Origin: JAGQVA01 sp033764335
Lineage (GTDB): Bacteria; Bacteroidota; Bacteroidia; J057
Length of the DNA: 64,000 bases
Assembly: GCA_033764335.1 (NCBI GenBank)
Contig: JANRJC010000036.1
Coordinates: 62,001-126,000, forward strand
Direction of reading: 5' to 3'
Shown: in pieces, positions 1 through 9,870 of the stretch
Layout: every line of letters begins with the position of its first letter
How positions within the stretch are numbered: the first letter of the stretch is position 1
Notes under the pieces: model-generated
What the model saw: the letters and a program-made list of their open reading frames with translations, nothing else
Databases searched by the model: none
What the model was told of the DNA's origin: nothing
Translations under genes and position numbers: made by a program

Positions 1-2075
1 CTACCCGGGCATCGGAAAAAACTGCAACTACTTATTCAGTAATAGATAAGGCCGAAATCCGAAAACAAAACTTTGGGCAGGATATGCCTTTTCTACTGAA
101 TCAACTTCCCTCCACGGTCGTAAACTCGGATGCCGGTGCGGGTATCGGTTATACCGGCATTCGCATCCGCGGCAGCGACCCCACCCGAACCAATGTCACC
201 CTAAATGGAATTCCACTCAACGACGCCGAAGCTCACGGCGTTTTCTGGGTGGACTTGCCCGATTTCGCCTCCTCAGTAGAAAATATTCAGGTACAACGCG
301 GAGTAGGAACCTCCACCAACGGCGCCGCCGCTTTTGGTGCCAGCATCAATATTCAGACGAGTTCGCTTTCTTATGAGCCGTATGCCGATTTTTCCAACTC
401 CCTCGGGTCTTTTAATACAATGAAAAATACCCTCCGTGCCGGCACAGGGCTGATTAAAGACCGATTTTCCCTCGACGCCCGGCTCTCCAGCATCCAAAGC
501 GATGGCTGGATTGACAGGGGGTTCAGCGACCTGAAATCCTGGTTTGTTTCGGGGAGTTTTTACGGGAAAAAAAGCCTGCTCAAATTGAACGTCTTTTCCG
601 GAAAAGAACAGACCTATCAGGCTTGGTGGGGCGTGCCGGAAAGTTACCTCAATGACCCGCAACTCCGGCGATCCAATTATTATACCTACGAAAATGAAAC
701 GGATAACTTTATTCAGGATCACTATCAGTTACATTATTCCTTTGAACCGGTAAACAATCTGAGCCTTAACCTTTCTCTTCATTATACTGGGGGAAAGGGG
801 TATTATGAACAATACCGCGAAGATGAATCGCTCTCCGCTTACGGTGTAAATGACCTTTTCCTTATACACGCAGGAGACACCGTGACAACCACCGATCTTA
901 TCCGAAGAAGATGGCTTGATAATGACTTTTACGGTTTTACCTGGTCGGCGAATTATACTCCCCGTACCAATATCCGCCTTACTGCCGGGGGAAGTTGGAA
1001 CCAATATGATGGTTATCATTTTGGTGAAGTGATCTGGGCACAGTACGCCGGAGACCTGAAAATCAGAGATCGTTATTACAATAGCCGTGGGTTCAAAACG
1101 GACTTCAACACTTATGCAAAAGCCACCATTGACCTGACTTCATCACTGGTTTTATACGCAGATATGCAGGTACGGCAGATTGATTATTCTTATGGAGACA
1201 GTACGCTTACCGGGGCCGGGATTGACAACGACGGCAGGGAAATTCAGGGTGCAGCAAACTATATTTTCTTCAATCCCAAAGCCGGGATCACGTGGCAATT
1301 AAATGAACAAAGCGATCTGTATGCGTCCTTTAATGTGGGAAATCGGGAACCGGTGCGGGGAGATTTTATTGATGCCCCGCAGGGGCGTACCCCTCTGCCT
1401 GAAACCCTCCACAATCTGGAAGCCGGTTATCGGTTGAAGCGGAAAAACTTTTCGCTCCATGCCAATTATTTCCTCATGGATTATACCAACCAACTCGTGC
1501 TCAACGGAGAACTCAATGACGTCGGGGCCTCCATCCGACAAAATGTAACCGACAGTTATCGTACCGGGATCGAACTGGTCGTCACGGCCCGGCTACTTCC
1601 TGTATTGAATCTTTCGGCGAACATGACCCTGAGTCGCAACAAAATCAAATCTTATGAAGAATATCTTTATAACTACGACCCCTTTGAAATAGAAACCCTC
1701 GTTTATGAAAATACCGATATTTCTTTTTCCCCCAATCTGATAAGCGGCGGTATATTATCCTATACCCCGTGGAAAGGCCTGGAGATCAGTGCATTATCCA
1801 AATATGTAGGAAAACAATACCTCGATAATACAAACAACGACAGTCGGGTATTGGATGCTTTTTGGGTAAATGACCTGCGTATCAATTGGACATTTTACCC
1901 TTCATTCGCAAAGGAAATCCAGCTCGGGCTGTTGATCAATAATATTTTGAATGAACAATATGAACCCAATGGATATACCTTTAGCTATAAGTTGGGAGCG
2001 GATACTTTTACCGAAAATTACTATTATCCACAGGCGGGCACAAACTTTCTGGCGAGTTTGTCCTTGAGGTTTTAG
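1..2075 (+). CDS. TonB-dependent outer-membrane receptor (5' truncated)
   Basis: The reading frame is open from the first base (first full codon at position 3), so the true start lies left of the window. An internal ATG at 84 is not the start. What remains begins inside the plug domain (SVIDKAEIRKQNFGQDMP, then GYTGIRIRGSDPTRTNVTLNGIPLNDAE), followed by a roughly 550-residue beta-barrel rich in alternating aromatic strands. It ends in the terminal Phe (SLSLRF) typical of outer-membrane barrels recognised by BAM. The family imports siderophores, vitamins or glycans using TonB energy; the substrate cannot be read from the sequence. No SusD partner follows, so it is not an obvious SusCD pair. 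Confidence 0.9.
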   Translation, partial: TRASEKTATTYSVIDKAEIRKQNFGQDMPFLLNQLPSTVVNSDAGAGIGYTGIRIRGSDPTRTNVTLNGIPLNDAEAHGVFWVDLPDFASSVENIQVQRGVGTSTNGAAAFGASINIQTSSLSYEPYADFSNSLGSFNTMKNTLRAGTGLIKDRFSLDARLSSIQSDGWIDRGFSDLKSWFVSGSFYGKKSLLKLNVFSGKEQTYQAWWGVPESYLNDPQLRRSNYYTYENETDNFIQDHYQLHYSFEPVNNLSLNLSLHYTGGKGYYEQYREDESLSAYGVNDLFLIHAGDTVTTTDLIRRRWLDNDFYGFTWSANYTPRTNIRLTAGGSWNQYDGYHFGEVIWAQYAGDLKIRDRYYNSRGFKTDFNTYAKATIDLTSSLVLYADMQVRQIDYSYGDSTLTGAGIDNDGREIQGAANYIFFNPKAGITWQLNEQSDLYASFNVGNREPVRGDFIDAPQGRTPLPETLHNLEAGYRLKRKNFSLHANYFLMDYTNQLVLNGELNDVGASIRQNVTDSYRTGIELVVTARLLPVLNLSANMTLSRNKIKSYEEYLYNYDPFEIETLVYENTDISFSPNLISGGILSYTPWKGLEISALSKYVGKQYLDNTNNDSRVLDAFWVNDLRINWTFYPSFAKEIQLGLLINNILNEQYEPNGYTFSYKLGADTFTENYYYPQAGTNFLASLSLRF

Positions 2076-2237
2076 CAGGTGTTTTATCTATGGTACGTAT
2101 GGGTGATTCGTATCTTCCCGGAAATAAATATTCTTAATTTTGAAGAAAAATGAAAAAAATCTTTTTTAAAGTCCGGGGAATCAATATTTTAGGGGAAATA
2201 TTTTAGCTTTTGTAATGCTCATTTAAATTCCAGGACC

Positions 2238-2744
2238 ATGCGACCATTTATATTCCCTGTCTTGAGCCTCATAGGGGCCGTTATTTTTTCACAGTATGGT
2301 TGTTCCGGATCCGATACCTCCGCCCGAGGTGTGGCACACAAGTACCTGAAAGCCCGGATGGAAGGGAATTTTGCGGAAGCAGCAAAATACGTTTCTCCGG
2401 AAAGTCAGGATTTGTTTGAAGAACTACAGGAAATGGCCATCGAATATGAGGCGCAGGATAAAATTGATTATAAGATCAAAAACGCAGAGGAAGGCGGTAG
2501 AAGCGCCTCTGTTTTCTACGACATCGAGGGTTATGGAGAAGAACAACTGAACCTGATAAAAGCGGATGGAGAATGGAAAATCCTGCTTTTGCCTCAATCG
2601 GTTCCGGACGCAAGTCTTCTCGTATTGGAGTTAAAAGCATTAGAAAGAGAAGATTCTTCCGATATAGACAAAGAAACCCTCGACCAGATTCTGATCAATG
2701 AAGGAGAGGAAACAGATTGGGCCGACTCGGCGGAGATACAATAG
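2238..2744 (+). CDS. small lipoprotein, DUF4878/NTF2-like
   Basis: This 168-residue protein has a hydrophobic leader ending in a lipobox-like Cys (about residue 22, QYGCSG), so it is probably an anchored lipoprotein. The middle (VAHKYLKARMEGNFAEAAKYVSPESQDLF, then a strand-rich part ending DGEWKILLL) follows the pattern of DUF4878-type cone-fold lipoproteins. These have no enzymatic function known to me. The C-terminal 45 residues are acidic and low in complexity. The gene stands alone, 162 bp after the receptor, and is followed by a strong terminator. Confidence 0.75.
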   Translation: MRPFIFPVLSLIGAVIFSQYGCSGSDTSARGVAHKYLKARMEGNFAEAAKYVSPESQDLFEELQEMAIEYEAQDKIDYKIKNAEEGGRSASVFYDIEGYGEEQLNLIKADGEWKILLLPQSVPDASLLVLELKALEREDSSDIDKETLDQILINEGEETDWADSAEIQ

Positions 2745-2762
2745 ATTTTGATTAAAGAGGAT

Positions 2763-2800
2763 AAAAAAAGCGGCTGCCCCAAAGAGCAGCCGCTTTTTTA
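2763..2800. terminator. bidirectional intrinsic terminator
   Basis: A GCGGCTGC/GCAGCCGC stem with an 8-nt loop is flanked by an A-run on the left and a T-run on the right. It can therefore stop transcription from both the lipoprotein gene (plus) and the convergent large T9SS gene (minus). Confidence 0.9.
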
Positions 2801-2817
2801 TTTATTATCCTTCTTCC

Positions 2818-5800
2818 TTAGCGAAGTGTGATTCGTTTGGAGGCAGTTCCCTGCGAAGTAGTGACATTAAGCATATATACGCCGGATGCCAGATTACTCA
2901 GGTTGATCTGCTGTTCAAATTTAATCGCACGGTTGCTGGAAACACCGAATACTTGTTCGCCTTTCATGTCAAAAATAGTGATTTCGAGTTCATCGAATTT
3001 CGCCAGTTCGACTTCTACGTTAAACAATCCTTCGGAAGGGTTGGGATATACGCTGATGAGATTGATACCCGCGCTGAGCAGGTGATCTATGCCCACATTG
3101 GAACCCACTTCAATCGAATCGGTATCGGTACAACCCAGTGCATCGGTAACGGTTACGACATATACTCCGGAGTCGAGGCCGGTGATGATGTCTGTAGTAG
3201 AACCGTTGCTCCATACGTAGGTATAAGGCGATGTACCGCCGGTAGCGTTGGCAGATGCCGTACCGTTGCCGGAACCATTGTCAGGAGTACTGGAAGGTGC
3301 GACGGAAGGCGCGTCTCCCACAGTAACGGTAACCGTATCCGTAGCGATTGTAAAACACTCGTCCAATACACTGAGGATATAGTTGGTAGTCACCGGAGGC
3401 GTAGCCGTCGGGTTGGATACAAAAGGATTGACGATACCCAAGGCCGGACTCCATGAATAGGTATAAGGCGTTTCGGTATCTTCGGCAATGGTAAATGCGA
3501 TTACGGCAGTACCGGTAATCTCTCCGATCAAAATGGAAAGACCTGTGCTCACATCAAACCTCCGAAGTTCCGGGCCAAAACCATTACCCCATGCAACGGC
3601 ATAAAGCTGATTGGTTTCCGGGTCAAAGTCTGCATCCTGGGCAAAGTTGGCATTAAAGCCGGTAGGGCCAATCTCGGTAGCCTGCCCGGTAGTTTTATTT
3701 ACCGAATAGAGCATATCGGTGGCGATGTCCATTGTATAGCAGTTGCCATTATTGTCAATAGCAATCCAGATAGGCAAAGCCAGGTTCATGGTAGCCACCG
3801 GGTTGGCGGTGCCTGTACCGAGGTCAATGGTGTAGAAAGTAGAAACACTTCCATCTGTACTGGTAGCATACATGATATTCGTAGTACCATCAAATGCAAG
3901 TCCGGTCCAGGTATGGCCGGTAGTAGGAGTGCTTGCACCAATTACCGTTCCGATACCAGTGGAAGTATCAACCGCAACGAGTTGCTGGGAATTGTCATTG
4001 ATCATAAAGAAAATACCAAAAGCAAGGTCACCGGCAAACATTGCCCCCGTAAGGCTTGTACCGACAGCCACCGGGTTGGCGGGGTCGTTGAGTTTATGTT
4101 TTACCAAAACCTGATTGCCCAGGTCGGCACCAAAAGCGGCTTCGCCTAACTGAGGAAGCCCGCCGGAGCCGGGTTCATCTGCACCCAAAACCAGGGTAGA
4201 TCCTTCGCAGATGGCCGTATCTCTGCCTGCATCCGCAACGAGGCCGGAACTACCACCACCAATGGTAAAGGATTGGGTCAAAACACTGTCGCAAAGGTCT
4301 GTGACCGCAACGGTATAGGTTCCGGCAGTAAGGCCGGTTATCAGGTTAGTTGTGGCTCCGGTATTCCATACATATTCGTAGAAACCTCCGCCGCCATTAG
4401 CAAAAACGCTGATTGCACCATCGTTATCACCGGGACATGCGGGATCAAGGGTGATTCCGTTGACAGACATCGGATCAACCGTCACTTCAGTGATGCTGAT
4501 GCCAAAATTTCCTTCATCTCCGTCCCAACCATCCACGATGATATAAAAAGTATCACCGGGGGTAAGACAGCTTACCGTCAGGAAAGAAGCAAATACTGAA
4601 GGACAACCGATCAGGTCATCATTTCCACCAAAGAAGGAATAGGTATTAAAATTGGCACAATCGGTGGTTCCATAAACGGCTACCTGAGAGTCATAGGTAG
4701 TACCGGCCAGACCGTTACCGCACATATCCACCTCTACTGATCCGGAAGCAGGTGCAACAAATTTATACCATACCGAAGCATCAATTACCCCTTCATTCCA
4801 TCCGTCATTTCCGGCACCCCCTACGGCGGGCTGCTCGATCACACTTTCACCGGTCTGTACCGTAGCACCGATGGTTGTTCCGGTGGTAAATGTACCGTCC
4901 ACGGGCAACAAAATTGCATCACATGCATCGTCATTGGTAATACCGGTAGAAGAATTTACCTCAAGACAGAAGGCCCCTTCTTCACCGTTCCAACCGGAAA
5001 CCTGTACATAGTAGGTTGTACCGGGTGTTACAGCCACATTGGCTATAATGGAATTAAACTGAATAACCTGGCCTCCATCCTGATCACAATCCAATTCTAC
5101 CAGTGTAGAAGGATTGGCACAATTGCCGCCGGGGAGTTCATAGATAGCGATCTCGGTATCTTCATTCGGGATAAAATTGACCGTGTCAATGATAATATCC
5201 GTAGTAATGTCCACATAACCACTTGCTGGAGCCACAAAACTGTACCAGACGGAATTGGCACCGCCTGCAAAACAGCTACCTGCGGGTTCGCCGATTTCAT
5301 CGGTAGAAAGAGTGTTGTCTCCATTGGGAGCCAGTGGATTACAGCCACCATCTACTACCAGAGCTATCGCATTACAAAGGCTGTCATTGGCGGGAGGAAG
5401 TAAAGCAGGAGTTACTGCATCAGCTGCCACGCAGAAGGTACCTGCACCACCGGAAACCTGAACATAAATCGTATCACCGGGGTTCACAGCCACAGAATCC
5501 AGGCTGGAGCCGGAGGTGGTATTTCCGGAAGCACAATCAATTTCAAATAATGTACCGGGAGCCGAACAATCGTTGCCGGGAAGGGCAAACAAAGCAACAT
5601 CGGTAGCTGCGTTTGTACCGCCTACGCCCGTGGTGTCAGTGCTTACATTGACAAATCCGGAAGAAGGAGCAATAAACCAGTACCAAACCGTATTGGAGCT
5701 ACCGCCACAAGAGGCAGGGTCTTCATTGGTTTCCAGTGTAGCATCCTGAGTTGTACCATTAGTACCAATACAACCTGCACCCAGGGTTAGTTGTACAGCA

Positions 5801-6783
5801 TTACAAAGAGAGTCATTGACCGGAGGGATGGATTCCGTAACTTCAATACAGAAAGATCCTTCCGTACCATTCCAGCCCGATACAGAGACATAATAAGTAT
5901 TTCCCGGTGTGACTGGCGCACTGCTGATAACGGAATTGAAATTTACGGTAGTACCGCCGTCTTGGTCGCAGGCCAACTCGACCAGCGAAGAAGGGTTGGC
6001 GCAGTTACCACCGGGAAGTTCATAGATCGCTATCTCGGTATCGCCATTGGTTCCAACCAGGAAATCGGTGGACACCGAAACATATCCCGAAGCGGGGCCT
6101 ACAAAGCTGTACCATACCGAATTGGTTCCACCTACAAAACAGGAGGCGACGGGTTCGCCGGCTTCTGCCAGAGAACCGGTATTGTCGCCATTGGGCGAAC
6201 CGGCACAACCTGCACCTACGGTAAGAGCCGTAGCATTACAGAGGGAGTCGTTGGCGGGAGACACAATGGAATTTACCACCACACAGAAAGTACCTTCTGT
6301 GCCCTGCCAGCCGGAGACCGATACATAGTAAGTCGCGCCGGGAGTAACGGGAGTGGTGGGAATGGTGGACAAAAAGTTAAAAAAATCAATGTCCTGGCTG
6401 CAACCCAGTTCGACCAGAGTAGCCGGGCTGTTACAGTTGCCGCCGGGAAGGGAGTATAAGGCTATTTCGGTATCGTCATTGGTTCCAATGAGAAAATCGG
6501 TGGTGATCGTCACCAGGCCGGAGGCCGGAGCGACAAAGCTGTACCATACCGAATTAGGACCACCGACATAACAAGAAGCGAGAGGTTCACCGGCTTGTGC
6601 CGTTGAATTGGTATTGTCACCATTAGGAACACCATTACAGGAAGCATCTACAGTCAGGGAGACTGCATTACATAGGTTATCATTTGCCGGTGCCTGAGCG
6701 AATAAATTTCCGGCAGAAGCCAGAATCAAGCTCAGGGAGACAATAAAGGCAACCATTCGGCTGCGGGTATAGGTTTGAATCAT
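2818..6783 (-). CDS. large T9SS-exported repeat protein with type A sorting domain
   Basis: This 1321-residue protein has a Sec signal peptide (residues 1-30, cut after FAQ). Five homologous repeats of about 140 residues follow (about 32-172, 175-316, 321-455, 463-611, 615-766). Each opens with P(A/V)NDxLCNA, carries a VWYSFVAP(A/S)SG core and ends near YYVxVSGWxGxEGxFC, a PPC/beta-sandwich-like unit. Next come a SprB-type repeat (about 778-845, GTYTVAVTD), a DUF4394-like propeller region (about 870-1090), a PKD-like segment, a second SprB-like repeat (GVYVVTVTDALGCTD) and a type A T9SS C-terminal domain (YPNPSEG ... ASGVYMLNVTTSQGTASKRI). It is expected to be surface-attached or released. 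Paired Cys residues in each repeat suggest disulfides. Its role may be adhesion; no catalytic domain is seen. Confidence 0.9.
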   Translation of the reverse strand: MIQTYTRSRMVAFIVSLSLILASAGNLFAQAPANDNLCNAVSLTVDASCNGVPNGDNTNSTAQAGEPLASCYVGGPNSVWYSFVAPASGLVTITTDFLIGTNDDTEIALYSLPGGNCNSPATLVELGCSQDIDFFNFLSTIPTTPVTPGATYYVSVSGWQGTEGTFCVVVNSIVSPANDSLCNATALTVGAGCAGSPNGDNTGSLAEAGEPVASCFVGGTNSVWYSFVGPASGYVSVSTDFLVGTNGDTEIAIYELPGGNCANPSSLVELACDQDGGTTVNFNSVISSAPVTPGNTYYVSVSGWNGTEGSFCIEVTESIPPVNDSLCNAVQLTLGAGCIGTNGTTQDATLETNEDPASCGGSSNTVWYWFIAPSSGFVNVSTDTTGVGGTNAATDVALFALPGNDCSAPGTLFEIDCASGNTTSGSSLDSVAVNPGDTIYVQVSGGAGTFCVAADAVTPALLPPANDSLCNAIALVVDGGCNPLAPNGDNTLSTDEIGEPAGSCFAGGANSVWYSFVAPASGYVDITTDIIIDTVNFIPNEDTEIAIYELPGGNCANPSTLVELDCDQDGGQVIQFNSIIANVAVTPGTTYYVQVSGWNGEEGAFCLEVNSSTGITNDDACDAILLPVDGTFTTGTTIGATVQTGESVIEQPAVGGAGNDGWNEGVIDASVWYKFVAPASGSVEVDMCGNGLAGTTYDSQVAVYGTTDCANFNTYSFFGGNDDLIGCPSVFASFLTVSCLTPGDTFYIIVDGWDGDEGNFGISITEVTVDPMSVNGITLDPACPGDNDGAISVFANGGGGFYEYVWNTGATTNLITGLTAGTYTVAVTDLCDSVLTQSFTIGGGSSGLVADAGRDTAICEGSTLVLGADEPGSGGLPQLGEAAFGADLGNQVLVKHKLNDPANPVAVGTSLTGAMFAGDLAFGIFFMINDNSQQLVAVDTSTGIGTVIGASTPTTGHTWTGLAFDGTTNIMYATSTDGSVSTFYTIDLGTGTANPVATMNLALPIWIAIDNNGNCYTMDIATDMLYSVNKTTGQATEIGPTGFNANFAQDADFDPETNQLYAVAWGNGFGPELRRFDVSTGLSILIGEITGTAVIAFTIAEDTETPYTYSWSPALGIVNPFVSNPTATPPVTTNYILSVLDECFTIATDTVTVTVGDAPSVAPSSTPDNGSGNGTASANATGGTSPYTYVWSNGSTTDIITGLDSGVYVVTVTDALGCTDTDSIEVGSNVGIDHLLSAGINLISVYPNPSEGLFNVEVELAKFDELEITIFDMKGEQVFGVSSNRAIKFEQQINLSNLASGVYMLNVTTSQGTASKRITLR

Positions 6784-6825
6784 GATTAATTTCGTAATGT
6801 GGTTTGAAATTTTGGGGGTCGAAAA

Positions 6826-7332
6826 TTATTTTTGCGATTGAGCCGGGTTCATGCGCGCCGCTTTTTTACGGGTCGCCCATTCTGCTTTTGCAGCATTGTA
6901 ATTCAGTGCATCCTTGTTTTTATCACCGGTACGGATGACAAGCGGGAAATCGGGGTCAAAGGATTTGAAGGGATAAATGACGAGCGAAGATCCGCTGAAT
7001 AGCTGGAATGACCGCGCCATATCATAACCGGGGTTTGGGTAATTGGCGTCCATTTCGGCTTTCAGGGCGCGAAGGGTCGCTTCATCACGGGGAGGAGTAC
7101 TGAGGCTGCTAAGCCGGGTAGTCATCTTTTTCGATTCAATCGCCGCCTTCTGCGCATATTTGGCTTCGTAGGCAGAATTTGTCTGAACCTTATTCAGGGA
7201 AGGGTTAACAGAAGGAGCAGCCTGAATATCTGCTTTACTCCGCGGAGCGGTGTTTTGTGCCCGGATTTCGGGGTTAAAAACACTCAGACAGGCAAAAACG
7301 AACAATGCCTGGAACAGGATCGTGTTCTTCAT
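6826..7332 (-). CDS. secreted hypothetical protein
   Basis: This 168-residue protein starts with a clear signal peptide (MKNTILFQALFVFACLSVF, cut near IRAQ). The mature part is rich in Ala, Lys and Asn, with a helical charged stretch (YEAKYAQKAAIESKKM) and a conserved-looking centre (MDANYPNPGYDMARSFQLF). I do not recognise a family. It lies 42 bp upstream of the T9SS giant in the same direction, so the two may be co-transcribed, which would make this an accessory of the giant. That link is inference only. Confidence 0.7.
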   Translation of the reverse strand: MKNTILFQALFVFACLSVFNPEIRAQNTAPRSKADIQAAPSVNPSLNKVQTNSAYEAKYAQKAAIESKKMTTRLSSLSTPPRDEATLRALKAEMDANYPNPGYDMARSFQLFSGSSLVIYPFKSFDPDFPLVIRTGDKNKDALNYNAAKAEWATRKKAARMNPAQSQK

Positions 7333-7440
7333 AATTAAGTTGGTTTTGTGAAAGGTTTTGGAATTAATTTTAATAAGTTTTTCGATAATATATAGTTGTT
7401 AAAAGTAATAAGAATCCTAAGTGTGGGCAAATAATTTCCT

Positions 7441-8040
7441 ATGTCATTACCCGTAAATTATTCTTCATTTTCCCTGGAAGCAGGGGTTGACGAGGCCGGA
7501 AGGGGCTGTCTGGCCGGTCCCGTCGTCGCGGCTGCCGTTATCTTCCCTCCCGATTTTACCCATGCCCTGCTCAATGATTCCAAAAAACTCTCCCACACAC
7601 AGCGGATGAATCTCCGCCCGGTAGTCCTCGAAAATGCTCTCGCCTGGGGCATTGGCGTAATTTCTGCTCCCCGGATTGACCAGATCAATATTCTCAACGC
7701 TACTTTTGAAGCCATGCACCAGGCCATTTCCGGGCTGGCGATTTCTCCCGAGTTTCTGGCCATTGATGGCAATCGTTTTCGTACTTATCCTTCGATTTCT
7801 CATGCCTGTCTCGTAAAAGGTGATTCCCGGTTTCTTAATATTGCCGGGGCATCCATTCTGGCCAAAACCTACCGGGATGAGTTAATGGAACAACTACATC
7901 GGGAATTTCCCCAATATGGATGGAGTAATAATAAAGGATATCCCACCGCTGATCATCGAAAGGCTATCGCACAATGGGGAGTTACCGCCTACCACCGCAA
8001 GTCTTTTAATCTCCTGCCGGCGCCTACGCTATTTGACTGA
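7441..8040 (+). CDS. rnhB: ribonuclease HII
   Basis: This 199-residue enzyme removes ribonucleotides from DNA and RNA primers. It carries the family signature EAGVDEAGRGCLAGPVVAAAV at residues 13-33 with the catalytic Asp-Glu pair. The second acidic block lies in AIDGNRF, and the C-terminal signature GWSNNKGYPTADH is present. Length is normal for bacterial RNase HII. The start ATG directly follows the AT-rich intergenic region. The 3' end overlaps the convergent aminopeptidase gene by 17 bp. Confidence 0.97.
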   Translation: MSLPVNYSSFSLEAGVDEAGRGCLAGPVVAAAVIFPPDFTHALLNDSKKLSHTQRMNLRPVVLENALAWGIGVISAPRIDQINILNATFEAMHQAISGLAISPEFLAIDGNRFRTYPSISHACLVKGDSRFLNIAGASILAKTYRDELMEQLHREFPQYGWSNNKGYPTADHRKAIAQWGVTAYHRKSFNLLPAPTLFD

Positions 8041-9832
8041 GGCCGATGGGCTGTGTTTTTTCCTGTAGCCAAAGTTTTTCTTCGGAGGTCAGAAGAGGGG
8101 AGATTTTGTCATATACGGTTTGATGGTATTGGTTCAACCACTCCTTTTCATCCGGAGTGAGGCGGTTTTCGTCCAACAGACGCAAATCAATCGGACAAAG
8201 TGTTACGGTCTCAAAAGACAGAAATTTCCCAAAGTCTTCCGACTCGCTGTGCGGTACTGTCAGCACCAGGTTTTCGGTTCGGATTCCATATTTACCTTTG
8301 TGATACACTCCCGGCTCATTGGAAGTGAGCATACCGGGCTGTAAAATGGCCGTTTTATTGGCGGTAGCCCCCGAACCAATGGATTGGGGCCCTTCGTGGA
8401 CACTCAGAAAAAATCCTACGCCATGACCCGTGCCATGTCCGTAGTTCATACCATTTGCCCATAGATACTGCCGGGCGAGTCCTTCCAATTGATAACCTCT
8501 TGTGCCTTCCGGAAAAATCACCCTTGCCAGTGCAATATGGCCTTTCAGCACAAGGGTGAAATCGCGTTTTTGCTCCGCGTCGGGTTCTCCCAAAGCAAGG
8601 GTACGGGTGATGTCGGTCGTTCCGTCCAAATACTGTCCGCCGGAATCGAGCAAAAACAAACCTTCGGGTTTCAGTTCGTATGCCGATTTTTCAGTCGCCG
8701 AATAATGCACAATTGCGCCGTGTCCGTTGTACCCCGCAATCGTACCAAAACTTTCTCCGGCAAAATTTTCCTGCTCCGCCCGAAATTCCCGCAACTTTTC
8801 CGCTGCACTGACTTCGGTAATTTTTATCCGTCCGATGTTCTCTTCCAGCCAAATCAGAAACCGTACCATCGCTACCCCGTCTTTTACCATGGTATTGCGT
8901 ATGTGTTTTATTTCGGTTTCGTTTTTCAGCGATTTTAAAGGGGTGGTAATATGGATGCCCTCTTTCTTTTTCACTCCGCCGGGAAGGCTCTCATACAGCC
9001 AGAGATTCGTTTTTTCCGGAGAAAATAAAATCGTATCCCCTTCTGCCAGATTGGATAGAAATTCGGAAACGGTATTGTAGGGGTATAGGGTTATGTCTGT
9101 GGTATCAAAAACCTGCTTTAGCGATTCTGGAATTTTGGTTTCATTGATAAAAACATAGGCTTTTTTCATGCCTACAACCGAATAACAAATTCCCACGGGA
9201 TTGTATTCCACGTCATTGCCCCGGAAATTGTAAAGCCAGGCGATATCATCCAATGAGGTAATCAGGTGGTAATCAATGCCTCTGCTTTTCATCTCCGCTC
9301 TTACCTCTGTCAGTTTTTCTGCGCTGGATTTTCCGGCAAATTTCAGTTCATGCTCATATACCGGATTGGCAGGCAGAGCCGGGCGGTCTTTCCACAATTC
9401 GCCCGCAAGATCGCCTACCTGTACAACTTCCAGTTTTTTCCCCTGAAAAGCTTTTTTCATATTCCTGACACTGGCAACGGAAAACATCTGCCCATCCAGT
9501 CCAATACGGGCATTTTCGGGGGCATTTTCAAAAATCCAGTCCAGGTATTCGGGGGTATGCGGCACGTTGAGTTTCATCAGTTCAATACCCGAACCCGCAA
9601 GTTGTTCTTCCGCTTGTAAAAAATACCGGGAGTCAGTCCAGAGTCCGGCAAATTCACGAGTGATTACCAGGTTACCTGCCGAACCGGTAAAACCCGAAAA
9701 CCAGGCGAGCGTCTGCCAATGAGAAGAAACATATTCACTCTGATGAGGATCTGTATTGGGAATGATAAAAGCGAAAAGATTAAACTTCCGGAGAGAAGCT
9801 CGGAGATAGGAAAGTTTTTGTGCTGTAGTCAT
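8024..9832 (-). CDS. Xaa-Pro aminopeptidase, M24B family (long form)
   Basis: With the start at the ATG reading MTTAQKLSYLRASL, the protein is 602 residues. The open frame extends further upstream but only over the preceding gene. It has two creatinase/AMP-N-like domains (from about residue 1, with FTGSAGNLVIT and LWTDSRYFLQAEEQL) and a C-terminal pita-bread M24 domain. Metal-ligand blocks are visible: FLLDSGGQY, GTTDITRTL, HGTGHGVGFFLSVHEGP, SNEPGVY and IRTENL. This matches the eukaryote-like three-domain aminopeptidase P1 class that releases N-terminal residues before proline; it lacks a signal peptide, so it is cytosolic. It follows a second M24 gene by 38 bp, indicating an operon. Confidence 0.93.
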   Translation of the reverse strand: MTTAQKLSYLRASLRKFNLFAFIIPNTDPHQSEYVSSHWQTLAWFSGFTGSAGNLVITREFAGLWTDSRYFLQAEEQLAGSGIELMKLNVPHTPEYLDWIFENAPENARIGLDGQMFSVASVRNMKKAFQGKKLEVVQVGDLAGELWKDRPALPANPVYEHELKFAGKSSAEKLTEVRAEMKSRGIDYHLITSLDDIAWLYNFRGNDVEYNPVGICYSVVGMKKAYVFINETKIPESLKQVFDTTDITLYPYNTVSEFLSNLAEGDTILFSPEKTNLWLYESLPGGVKKKEGIHITTPLKSLKNETEIKHIRNTMVKDGVAMVRFLIWLEENIGRIKITEVSAAEKLREFRAEQENFAGESFGTIAGYNGHGAIVHYSATEKSAYELKPEGLFLLDSGGQYLDGTTDITRTLALGEPDAEQKRDFTLVLKGHIALARVIFPEGTRGYQLEGLARQYLWANGMNYGHGTGHGVGFFLSVHEGPQSIGSGATANKTAILQPGMLTSNEPGVYHKGKYGIRTENLVLTVPHSESEDFGKFLSFETVTLCPIDLRLLDENRLTPDEKEWLNQYHQTVYDKISPLLTSEEKLWLQEKTQPIGLSQIA

Positions 9833-9870
9833 AGGTTTTGTATTGATGAGTTCTTTTGGGGGAAAATGAT

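Noticed and set aside
5791..6459. 222-codon plus-strand open frame with repeated segments
   Set aside because: Antisense of the repeat region of the T9SS protein; the apparent repeats are inherited from that gene.
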